Notes under the pieces: generated by a model
What the model saw: only the letters and a program-made list of their open reading frames with translations
What the model was told of the DNA's origin: nothing
Databases searched by the model: none
Program-made: the position numbers and the translations under genes
Part shown: positions 1-5,590 of the stretch, one piece after another
How the letters are laid out: each line of letters opens with the position of its first letter
Position numbering within the stretch: the stretch's first letter is position 1
NCBI GenBank assembly: GCA_013813075.1
Contig: JACCSI010000638.1
Coordinates: forward strand, 1 to 5,590
Reading direction: 5' to 3'
DNA length: 5,590 bases
Origin: Acidobacteriota bacterium
GTDB taxonomy: Bacteria; Acidobacteriota; Vicinamibacteria; Vicinamibacterales; UBA2999

Positions 1-606
1 GGCAAGAACAGCTGCATCATCAACCCGGAGATCGGGTCATGGGTGTTTCTGGCCGGCGTCGCGACCAGTCTCGAGCTGCCGATTGATACGCCGTTGGCTG
101 ACCAGTGCGGCACGTGCACGCTATGCCTCGACGCGTGTCCCACTGGAGCGCTTGTCGACGAGTATCAGCTCGACGCCACACGCTGCATCTCGTATCTGAC
201 CATCGAACATCAAGGCGCCATCCCCGAAGACAAGCGTGCCGCGCTCGGCAATCACATCTTCGGATGCGATATCTGCCAGGACGTGTGTCCGTGGAATCTG
301 GCGCCGCTCGCGTCGCTTGACCCGGCCTGGCAACCGCGGGCCGGGCGCGCCGAGGCGACCGCGGCCGATCTATGGCGCCAGTCCGATTTCGAGCTGCACA
401 ATATGATGGAGGGCTCGGCCATGCTCCGGACGACGATGTCCCGCCTGCGGCGCAACCTGGCCGTGGTCCTCGGCAACGATGGCGGCCGTGCCGCCGCGGA
501 TGCGCTCGATCACCCGGGCGATGGCGTGCCCCGGTCCGCGCAGGCCGCGGAGACGGAACTGGTCCAAGAGCACGTTCGCTGGGCCAAGGACCGTCTGAAG
601 TATTAG
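1..606 (+). CDS. queG: Epoxyqueuosine reductase QueG, C-terminal part (5' end outside window)
   Basis: QueG is the cobalamin-dependent iron-sulfur enzyme that reduces epoxyqueuosine to queuosine in the wobble position of certain tRNAs, in the cytoplasm. The reading frame is open from base 1, so the gene begins left of the window; 201 residues and a TAG stop remain of a protein usually about 350-380 long. The first residues (GKNSCIINP, then GSW) match the family segment before the ferredoxin-like domain. All eight ligands for two [4Fe-4S] clusters are visible, numbering from base 1: Cys36, 39, 42 and 46 (CGTCTLCLDACP), Cys62, and Cys89, 92 and 96 (CDICQDVCPWN). The rest matches the family's HEAT-like C-terminal region, with RRNLAVVLGN and a final EHVRWAKDRL. 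A GTG at 43 could be mistaken for a start, but the family match continues upstream of it. Followed closely by a YqgE gene, probably co-transcribed. Confidence 0.95.
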   Translation, partial: GKNSCIINPEIGSWVFLAGVATSLELPIDTPLADQCGTCTLCLDACPTGALVDEYQLDATRCISYLTIEHQGAIPEDKRAALGNHIFGCDICQDVCPWNLAPLASLDPAWQPRAGRAEATAADLWRQSDFELHNMMEGSAMLRTTMSRLRRNLAVVLGNDGGRAAADALDHPGDGVPRSAQAAETELVQEHVRWAKDRLKY

Positions 607-608
607 GA
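605..608 (+). promoter_or_regulatory. Ribosome binding site of the YqgE gene, overlapping the queG stop
   Basis: AGGA begins inside the TAG stop of queG and lies seven bases before the ATG at 616. Its overlap with the upstream stop supports translation of the second gene from the same transcript. The match is short, so it is supporting evidence rather than proof. Confidence 0.5.
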
Positions 609-615
609 TCGGACG

Positions 616-1173
616 ATGACGTCAGCGCCTTCGACGCTCGCGCCGCTGCTGCTGGTTTCCATGCCGCAGATGCTCGACCCGAACTTCTCCCGCACTGTCG
701 TGCTGCTGGCCGAATACAGCCGGCATGGCGCGTTCGGGCTGGTCGTCAATCGGCAAATGCCTGAACCGGCACACGAGGTCATCAAACCGGACCCGCCGAT
801 GAATATTCGCAAGGACGTGCATCTGTACGTTGGCGGCCCCGTCGAGCCCAATCGCGCATGGATCTTGACGAAGCATCGGGAGCTCGATGGCGAAGCGCTC
901 GCCATCTCGGATGGCGTCTACCTGTCTGCCGCACCGGACTTGATCCGCCACGCGCTGCGGTCCTCGCCGGACCCGCAACTACGTCTCGTGATTGGTTACT
1001 CGGGATGGGCGCCGGGGCAACTGGACGGCGAATTGGCCGCGTCGTCCTGGTTGATGGCGCCCGTGCAGCCCGACCTGTTGTTCGACATACCAATCGATGC
1101 GATGTGGGAGACGGCCATCCGCCGCCTCGGTGCAGAGCCCTCGGCGCTCCAGACATCGTCCGGGGTGCATTAG
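616..1173 (+). CDS. YqgE/AlgH family protein (UPF0301)
   Basis: A 185-residue protein of the YqgE/AlgH family, matching the usual length of about 180-190. The family is widespread in Gram-negative bacteria; its biochemical role is not established, although AlgH was named from alginate regulation in Pseudomonas. Family hallmarks occur in order: LLLVSMPQMLDPNFSRTVV near residues 11-29, HGAFGLVVNR at 37-46, YVGGPV at 71-76, GYSGWAPGQLDGEL at 127-140, SSWL at 143-146, and the closing LLFD...W.....RLG at 154-172. No signal peptide or membrane segment is seen, so it is probably cytoplasmic. The start is the ATG at 616, nine bases after the queG stop, with AGGA at a suitable distance; the conserved block begins about ten residues in, as in relatives. 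The N-terminal Thr/Ser/Pro tail is short and unremarkable. In many genomes this family sits next to ruvX (yqgF); here it follows queG instead. Family assignment is firm; function is unknown. Confidence 0.93.
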   Translation: MTSAPSTLAPLLLVSMPQMLDPNFSRTVVLLAEYSRHGAFGLVVNRQMPEPAHEVIKPDPPMNIRKDVHLYVGGPVEPNRAWILTKHRELDGEALAISDGVYLSAAPDLIRHALRSSPDPQLRLVIGYSGWAPGQLDGELAASSWLMAPVQPDLLFDIPIDAMWETAIRRLGAEPSALQTSSGVH

Positions 1174-1183
1174 CACCCACGAC

Positions 1184-1187
1184 GGAG
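1184..1187 (+). promoter_or_regulatory. Ribosome binding site of the M49-like lipoprotein gene
   Basis: GGAG lies ten bases before the ATG at 1198. A second in-frame ATG at 1213 would be 25 bases away, too far for this site, and would remove the only positive charge of the signal peptide. The site therefore favours 1198 as the start. Confidence 0.45.
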
Positions 1188-1197
1188 CGAGCTTGTC

Positions 1198-2919
1198 ATG
1201 AGGTACCTCACCATGTCCGCGTTGATCACCCTGCTCGCCGCTTGTTCCAACACCGCACCAGCGCCACCGACCACAGCTGCCCCAGGAGGAGCGGTTGCAA
1301 CGCCCCCATCGACGGCTCAGGGCAGCGAGCTCGCCAAACAAATCGCTCGTTTTGCACCGACGGAAATCTCCGCAGACGTCAGCGCGTTGCCGCCCACCGA
1401 GCAGCAGGCGCTTGCGCACATGGTGCGCGCGGCGCAGGTCATGGACGCGTTGTTTCTCGGGCAAGTCTGGGCGGGCAACGAGGCGGTGCTCTTCGAGTTG
1501 CTCCGCGACGAAACCGACGCCGGCCGCGAGCGACTCCATTACTTCCTGATCAACAAGGGACCGTGGTCGCGGTTGGACCACAACCAGGCGTTTATCGCCG
1601 GTGCCCCGCCCAAGCCGCCGTCCGGCAGCTACTACCCGGCCGGGACGACCAAGGAAGACGTCGAGACGTGGATCGGATCACTGCCCGCGGCGGACAAGGC
1701 GCGCGCCACGGGTTTCTTCACGACGATTCGCCGCGGGCCGGACGGCCGCTTCATCGCCGTGCCGTACAGCACCGAGTATCAAGGCGAGCTCGCGATTGCC
1801 GCCATGCATCTGCGCGAAGCGGCGAAGCTGACGACCCAACCCACCCTCAAGGCCTATCTGGAGGCGCGGGCGTCGGCGTTCTTGTCGAACGATTATTACG
1901 ACAGCGATGTGAAGTGGATGGAGCTCGACGCCACGATTGAGCCGACGATTGGCCCCTACGAGGTGTACGAAGATGAATGGTTCAACTACAAGGCCGCGTT
2001 CGAGGCATTCATCACCGTCAAGGATCAGGCCGAATCGCAGAAGCTCGAGAAGTTCGCGGGAATGCTGCAGGACATCGAAAACACCCTGCCGATCGAACCG
2101 CGATACCGCAATCCAAAACTTGGCGCCCTGGCGCCGATCGCCGTCGTCAACACGGTCTTCTCGGCGGGCGATGCCAATCGCGGTGTCCAGACCGCGGCGT
2201 TCAACCTGCCCAACGACGAGCGCGTGATCCGGGAAAAGGGCAGCAAGCGCGTGATGCTGAAGAACAACCAGGAGGCAAAGTTCAGCAAAGTCCTCGTGCC
2301 GATTTCACGCGTCGCCCTTCCGGCAGCGGAACAGGGCCGCGTCGCGTTCGAGGCGTTTTTCACGCACATCCTGATGCACGAGCTGATGCACGGGCTCGGA
2401 CCGCACGACATCGCCGTGGCCGGCCGAACGACGACCGTGCGTCAGGAGTTGAAGGACACGTACAGCGCGATCGAAGAGGCCAAAGCCGATGTGTCGGGCC
2501 TCTTCGCGCTGCAATTTCTCGTCGACAAGGGGCACCTGGACAAGGGTTTCGAGCAGACCATGTACACCACATTTCTGGCGTCGGCGTTTCGCTCGATTCG
2601 ATTCGGCATCGGCGAGGCGCATGGCCGCGGACAGGCGATTCAGCTGAACTACCTGCTCGATCGCGGCGCTTTCAAGGTCAATGCCGACGGGACGTTCAGC
2701 GTCGATGCGGCGACGATACGCGCCGGCGTCGAAGGGCTGACGCGCGACATCATGACGCTGCAAGCCGAGGGGTCGTACGACAGAGCTCGCGCGATGATTG
2801 ACACGCTCGGGATTATCCGGCCAGAAACCCAGCGCGTGCTGGATCGACTTCTCGACGTGCCCATCGACATCGCCCCGCGCTTCACTTCGGCCGAGCAGTT
2901 GCTGCGGCCGGGTTCGTAG
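1198..2919 (+). CDS. Dipeptidyl-peptidase III (M49)-like zinc metallopeptidase, lipoprotein
   Basis: A 573-residue predicted zinc peptidase. The N-terminus is a lipoprotein signal: Arg2, a hydrophobic run, then lipobox L13-A-A-C16, with Ser17 after the lipidated Cys, which is not an inner-membrane retention signal. A Pro/Ala/Thr-rich linker (about 18-41) leads to the globular part. Zinc ligands are H394 and H398 in HELMH, followed by GLGPHD, and probably E427 in EEAKAD (426-431), equivalent to the EECRAE motif of dipeptidyl peptidase III. Classical M49 enzymes have HExxxH; a five-residue HExxH form is known in some members, for example from Caldithrix, and the GLGPH continuation resembles the plant Nudix-fused relatives. 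Other family-like segments are GPYEVYED...YKAAFEAF (252-271), NLPND (336-340) and a HGRGQAIQLNYLLDRGAF block (475-492). It probably acts on peptides at the cell envelope; the substrate is unknown. It starts 24 bases after the YqgE gene. A non-peptidase role cannot be excluded. Confidence 0.88.
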   Translation: MRYLTMSALITLLAACSNTAPAPPTTAAPGGAVATPPSTAQGSELAKQIARFAPTEISADVSALPPTEQQALAHMVRAAQVMDALFLGQVWAGNEAVLFELLRDETDAGRERLHYFLINKGPWSRLDHNQAFIAGAPPKPPSGSYYPAGTTKEDVETWIGSLPAADKARATGFFTTIRRGPDGRFIAVPYSTEYQGELAIAAMHLREAAKLTTQPTLKAYLEARASAFLSNDYYDSDVKWMELDATIEPTIGPYEVYEDEWFNYKAAFEAFITVKDQAESQKLEKFAGMLQDIENTLPIEPRYRNPKLGALAPIAVVNTVFSAGDANRGVQTAAFNLPNDERVIREKGSKRVMLKNNQEAKFSKVLVPISRVALPAAEQGRVAFEAFFTHILMHELMHGLGPHDIAVAGRTTTVRQELKDTYSAIEEAKADVSGLFALQFLVDKGHLDKGFEQTMYTTFLASAFRSIRFGIGEAHGRGQAIQLNYLLDRGAFKVNADGTFSVDAATIRAGVEGLTRDIMTLQAEGSYDRARAMIDTLGIIRPETQRVLDRLLDVPIDIAPRFTSAEQLLRPGS

Positions 2920-2922
2920 CGC

Positions 2923-3375
2923 TCAGCTCGTCGAATCGGGGGGCGCCGGTACCGCAAGCACCGGCACCAGCGATTCCCGCAGCACGCGTTCAGTCGTCGA
3001 ACCGAAGACGAATCGCCTGGGGCCTTCGAGCCCTTGCGTGCCCATGACGATGAGGTCGGCGCGGCAGTCCGCGGACTGTTTCAGAATTTCCTGCGCGGCA
3101 TCACCGACAGCGACCGAGATACCTGGGGCTTCCGGCAGGCGCCCGCGCACCTTGGTGACGCGACCCAGCAGGCTCTGGAGCGCGTCCTGCGTCTGTGCCG
3201 TTACCGCGTTGCCCCGGCCGGCCGCCTGGGCCGCTTGCGCCAACAGCGGGTCGACGACGGTGAGGATGGTGAGGTGCGCTCCGGTCTGCGCGGCGAGGTC
3301 CATGGCAAGACTCAACGCCCGTTCTGAATGCGTCGAGAAGTCCACCGGGCAGAGGATCGACGTAAACACGCCCAT
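2923..3375 (-). CDS. Universal stress protein, UspA family, single domain with ATP-binding motif
   Basis: A 150-residue single-domain UspA protein, the normal size for the family. The N-terminal strand and helix SILCPVDFSTHSERAL (6-21) carry the conserved Asp12, and TGAHLTILTVVDP (31-43) is the second strand. The nucleotide-binding signature G-x2-G-x9-G-S is intact: G112, G115, G125 and S126, within MGTQGLEGP...FGSTTERVL, so it belongs to the ATP-binding subgroup. The end, SLVPVLAVPAP, is also typical. These soluble proteins support survival under stress; the specific partner is not predictable here. It is the last gene of the copA-csoR set, five bases after the csoR stop, which suggests copper-responsive expression. 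The start is uncertain by two codons: AGGA (3379-3382) is only three bases from the ATG at 3375 but nine from an in-frame GTG at 3369. The stop is three bases from that of the facing M49-like gene. Confidence 0.93.
   Translation of the reverse strand: MGVFTSILCPVDFSTHSERALSLAMDLAAQTGAHLTILTVVDPLLAQAAQAAGRGNAVTAQTQDALQSLLGRVTKVRGRLPEAPGISVAVGDAAQEILKQSADCRADLIVMGTQGLEGPRRFVFGSTTERVLRESLVPVLAVPAPPDSTS
2945..2965. repeat. Short inverted repeat near the convergent gene ends
   Basis: GCCGGT (2945-2950) is exactly complemented by ACCGGC (2960-2965), with a nine-base loop. A self-complementary CGGTACCG (2947-2954) overlaps the left arm and would compete. It lies 25 bases past the plus-strand stop and within the last codons of the universal stress protein gene. 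No T-run follows on either strand, so it is not a canonical intrinsic terminator; in GC-rich coding DNA it may be chance. Confidence 0.25.
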
Positions 3376-3380
3376 GCATC

Positions 3381-3671
3381 CTATCGCAGGTGCTTGTAGA
3401 CCAGCTCGAGCAACTCGTCGTACATCGCATCGGCTTTCGCGTCGCCCTGTTTGATGGCGGCGGCGGCGCAGTGTTTCAGATGGTTGCGCATCAGTTCGCG
3501 GCCGACACCGCGTAGCGCCTCCTGCACCGACGCCACCTGCGTGATGATGTCGGCGCAGTAGCGGCCATCTTCGACCATCTTGTGCAGGCCACGCACCTGC
3601 CCTTCGATGCGTCGCAGCCGGCGCAGATTCGACGCCTTGATGTCCGGATCAACTGCCACGGCGTCCTTCAT
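3381..3671 (-). CDS. csoR: CsoR-type Cu(I)-sensing transcriptional repressor
   Basis: A 96-residue member of the CsoR/RcnR family, all-helical DNA-binding repressors released from DNA when metal binds. The signature helix [24 protein letters not shown] (16-39) is followed by [12 protein letters not shown] and RNHLKHC. The metal ligands C39, H64 and C68 have the same spacing as Cys36, His61 and Cys65 of Mycobacterium tuberculosis CsoR, which points to Cu(I) rather than Ni/Co (RcnR), formaldehyde (FrmR) or sulfide (CstR) sensing. Tyr38 before the first Cys matches Tyr35 of that protein, and E86 in DELLELV is the likely match of its Glu81. The start is the ATG at 3671; the frame is open further upstream, but that part lies over the copA end and shows no family match. 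The ATG overlaps the copA TGA in ATGA, implying translational coupling. As a downstream operon member it would repress its own transcript in low copper. Confidence 0.94.
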   Translation of the reverse strand: MKDAVAVDPDIKASNLRRLRRIEGQVRGLHKMVEDGRYCADIITQVASVQEALRGVGRELMRNHLKHCAAAAIKQGDAKADAMYDELLELVYKHLR

Positions 3672-5590
3672 GTCAACCTCACGCGCCGGAGGCGCAAGCT
3701 GTTGGTCACCACGCTGACGGAGCTGAAGGCCATGGCCGCACTGGCGATGATGGGGCTGAGCTGCCATCCGAACGCCGGGTAGAGCGCGCCGGCCGCGATC
3801 GGGATGCCGATCACGTTGTAGACAAAGGCCCAGAACAGGTTTTGTTTCATCGTCGCCATCGTGCGCCGCGCCAGCTCCAGCGCCGCGGCGATGCTGTCAA
3901 GGTCGCTCCGCATCAACGTCACGTCGGCAGCCTCGGCGGCGATGTCCGTCCCGGATGCCATCGCCATACCGACGTCTGCCTGCGCCAGGGCCGGCGCATC
4001 GTTCAGGCCGTCACCGACCATCGCGACCGTGCGTCCCTCGGCCTGCAGCCGCTTGATGGCGTCGACTTTGCCGGCCGGCAACACCTCGGCGATGACCTCG
4101 TCCACACCGGCGACGCGGGCAATCTCCTGGGCCGTCTCCCGGCGATCGCCGGTGAGCATGACCACGCGGGCGCCTCGCGCCTTGAGCAGCGCGACGACCG
4201 CGGCGGCGCCGGGTCGCAGCGTGTCGGCGATGCCAAACGCCGCCATCAACCGGCCCGCCCGCGCCGCAAGGACCGGCGTTTTCCCGTCCTGGGCCCAGCG
4301 CAGGAGCGCGTCATGCAACGCCGCGACGTCGATGCCCGCCTGCCGCATCATCGCCTCCGTACCAATGACGACCCGATCCTGATCAACGGTGGCCAGCACG
4401 CCGCGCCCGGCCACGGCTTCAAAGGTGGCGACCGCGATTTCTGCGCGGCCGGCCCGGTCGGCGTACTCCGTGATTGCCCTCGCGAGCGGATGTTCCGACA
4501 TCTGTTCGACCGCGGCAATCCAAGCCAGTGCGTCGCGCTCGACGACGCCGGGCATGAATATCGTGTCTGTGACACGGGGGCGCCCCTCGGTGAGCGTGCC
4601 GGTCTTGTCGAGCACGATGGTGTCGACCGACGCGAGGCGCTCGAGCGGTGCGCCCCCTTTAATCAACACCCCTGCGCTCGCGCCGCGCCCGCTCGCGACC
4701 ATCACCGCTGTCGGCACGGCAAGGCCCATCGCACACGGACAGGCAATAATCAGTACCGCCACCGCAGCGGTCAGCGCCCGCACTCCCGACGGTTCCGCCG
4801 GAAGCACCCACCACGCCGCAAAGGTTGCGAGTGCGATCGAAATGACGACGGGGACAAAGACCGCAGAGATACGGTCCGCCAGGCGCTGAATCGGGGCTTG
4901 TGAACCCTGCGCGTCGCGCATCAACGTGACGATCTGCGCCAGCACGCTAGAGGCTCCCAAGGTCGTGGCGCGAATCTCGAACGCACCCGAGGTGTTGACG
5001 GTGGCGCCGATGACGCGGTCTCCCAGCGCTTTCTCGACCGGCATCGACTCGCCCGTCAGCATCGATTCGTCGACCGCGCCGCCCCCGCCAACGACGACGC
5101 CGTCAACCGGGAAGCGTTCACCGGGCCTGACCAGCACCACGTCCCCAGGGATCACCTGTGATATCGACAGGTCGCGCTCACGGCCGTCGCGCCGCACATG
5201 AGCGGTCGATGGCTGGAGGCGCGCCATCTCACGCAGCGCGCGCGTCGTCTGCCGCTTGGCGCGCGCCTCCATGGCGTTGCCGAGGAGGACCAGCGCGATG
5301 ATCAGCACGATGGCTTCGTAGTAGAGGTCGGCTCGCGCCTCGCCCGCATGCAACTGTCCAGGCGCGAACGTCGCCACGGCCGAGTAGAAAAACGCCGCAC
5401 CCGTGCCGACGGCAATCAGCGTGTTCATGTCGGCGTTGCGATGGCGAAAGCTGACCCAGGCGCGCGTGTAGAAATGCCGCCCCGCCCAGAGCATGACGAA
5501 GACCGCGATCGCACACGACGCGTAGGCCATCGCGTCGGCGCCGCCGTGTGCATCGCCACTGCCTATGAAAGGCATGGCCGCCATCAACAC
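3668..5590 (-). CDS. copA: Copper-exporting P1B-1-type ATPase CopA, N-terminus outside window
   Basis: 640 residues of a Cu(I)-exporting P-type ATPase of the cytoplasmic membrane; the frame is open at the right edge, so the start and any heavy-metal-binding domain lie beyond it. Numbering from the edge, hydrophobic segments fall near 1-9 (end of helix MA), 22-38, 56-78, 89-107, 243-262, 272-292, 584-603 and 609-628. The actuator TGES is at 179-182, phosphorylation motif DKTGT at 328-332 (phosphorylated D328), nucleotide-domain SEHP at 365-368 and AGRG at 394-397, hinge TGD at 480-482 and GDGLNDAP at 526-533. Cu(I) specificity comes from CPC (284-286), N584-x6-YN (591-592)-x4-P, and P613-x6-M620-xx-SS-xx-V-xx-N630, the full P1B-1 signature. 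M55, E108 and D239 probably match the copper entry residues of Legionella CopA. It is the first visible gene of copA-csoR-usp. No key residue is missing, so it should be active. Confidence 0.96.
   Translation of the reverse strand: MLMAAMPFIGSGDAHGGADAMAYASCAIAVFVMLWAGRHFYTRAWVSFRHRNADMNTLIAVGTGAAFFYSAVATFAPGQLHAGEARADLYYEAIVLIIALVLLGNAMEARAKRQTTRALREMARLQPSTAHVRRDGRERDLSISQVIPGDVVLVRPGERFPVDGVVVGGGGAVDESMLTGESMPVEKALGDRVIGATVNTSGAFEIRATTLGASSVLAQIVTLMRDAQGSQAPIQRLADRISAVFVPVVISIALATFAAWWVLPAEPSGVRALTAAVAVLIIACPCAMGLAVPTAVMVASGRGASAGVLIKGGAPLERLASVDTIVLDKTGTLTEGRPRVTDTIFMPGVVERDALAWIAAVEQMSEHPLARAITEYADRAGRAEIAVATFEAVAGRGVLATVDQDRVVIGTEAMMRQAGIDVAALHDALLRWAQDGKTPVLAARAGRLMAAFGIADTLRPGAAAVVALLKARGARVVMLTGDRRETAQEIARVAGVDEVIAEVLPAGKVDAIKRLQAEGRTVAMVGDGLNDAPALAQADVGMAMASGTDIAAEAADVTLMRSDLDSIAAALELARRTMATMKQNLFWAFVYNVIGIPIAAGALYPAFGWQLSPIIASAAMAFSSVSVVTNSLRLRRVRLT
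3677..3680 (-). promoter_or_regulatory. Ribosome binding site of csoR, inside the end of copA
   Basis: On the minus strand GAGG is followed by TTGAC and then the ATG at 3671, a five-base spacing. It lies in the last codons of copA. Together with the ATGA overlap it fixes the csoR start and excludes the longer open frame that runs up to 3767. Confidence 0.65.
3683..3695 (-). other. Small GC hairpin just before the csoR ribosome binding site
   Basis: GCGCC (3683-3687) and GGCGC (3691-3695) are perfect complements around a three-base loop. In the copA-csoR transcript this hairpin would end two bases before the GAGG of csoR. It sits in Arg-rich final codons of copA, whose composition alone could produce it. 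It could influence re-initiation at csoR, but that is inference. Confidence 0.3.

Noticed and set aside
43..606. GTG at 43 as the start of a short iron-sulfur protein
   Set aside because: The QueG-like sequence continues in frame to the left edge, so this is an internal Val codon of a gene cut by the window.
1060..1197. Separate promoter for the M49-like gene within the end of the YqgE gene
   Set aside because: I saw no convincing -35/-10 pair at proper spacing; the 24-base gap fits co-transcription.
858..1940. Long plus-strand open frame of 360 codons spanning the end of the YqgE gene and the start of the M49-like gene
   Set aside because: It overlaps two well-supported genes in another frame, is rich in Arg/Ala/Pro as GC-rich shadow frames are, and shows no recognisable motif.
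1977..2801. Plus-strand open frame of 274 codons inside the M49-like gene
   Set aside because: It runs fully within the lipoprotein coding region in a shifted frame, with Arg-rich low-quality composition.
2945..2965. Inverted repeat as a bidirectional intrinsic terminator
   Set aside because: The stem is only six pairs, the loop is nine bases, and no T-run follows on either strand.
3672..3767. N-terminal extension of csoR up to 3767
   Set aside because: The added residues come from copA read in another frame and match nothing in the CsoR family; the ATG at 3671 has a good ribosome binding site.
4577..4586. Perfect palindrome GGGGCGCCCC as a possible CsoR operator
   Set aside because: CsoR sites are G/C-tract palindromes, but this one lies in the middle of copA coding sequence, lacks the flanking A/T positions, and is easily produced by codon use. 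The operator is expected upstream of copA, outside the window.
3842..4903. Plus-strand open frame of 353 codons opposite copA
   Set aside because: It lies antisense to conserved copA motifs, its composition is Arg/His/Asp-rich, and no domain is recognisable; high GC explains its length.

Overview
The window is a compact, GC-rich bacterial segment, with codon third positions dominated by G/C, and almost no non-coding DNA. It carries two convergent gene blocks. The organism cannot be fixed from the sequence. A Gram-negative is likely, because there is a lipoprotein with a Ser after the lipobox Cys and a YqgE/AlgH protein. The mix of an M49-type metallopeptidase lipoprotein with GC-rich coding would suit an Acidobacteriota-like soil or sediment bacterium, but that is only a guess from gene style.

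Left block, plus strand (1-2919): the 3' part of queG (epoxyqueuosine reductase, last step of queuosine synthesis, all eight Fe-S cysteines visible), then nine bases later a YqgE/AlgH (UPF0301) protein, then 24 bases later a 573-residue lipoprotein of the dipeptidyl-peptidase III (M49) fold family. The lipoprotein has a five-residue HELMH zinc motif in place of the classical six-residue HExxxH. The short gaps suggest one transcript, but the three products have no obvious common pathway.

Right block, minus strand (5590 down to 2923): a copper-exporting P1B-1 ATPase (copA; N-terminus beyond the right edge), a CsoR-type Cu(I)-sensing repressor whose ATG overlaps the copA stop in an ATGA junction, and a universal stress protein five bases further on. 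This reads as one self-regulated copper-efflux operon: the pump removes Cu(I), the repressor senses it through a Cys-His-Cys site, and the stress protein rides at the tail. The promoter and any CsoR operator for this operon must lie right of the window.

The two blocks meet tail to tail with only three bases between the stop codons (2917-2919 and 2923-2925). No RNA gene, CRISPR array, insertion sequence or other mobile element was seen, and no gene-free stretch exceeds 24 bases. I found no clear candidate for a wholly new system. The least ordinary items are the variant M49 lipoprotein and the repressor and stress-protein tail of the copper operon.
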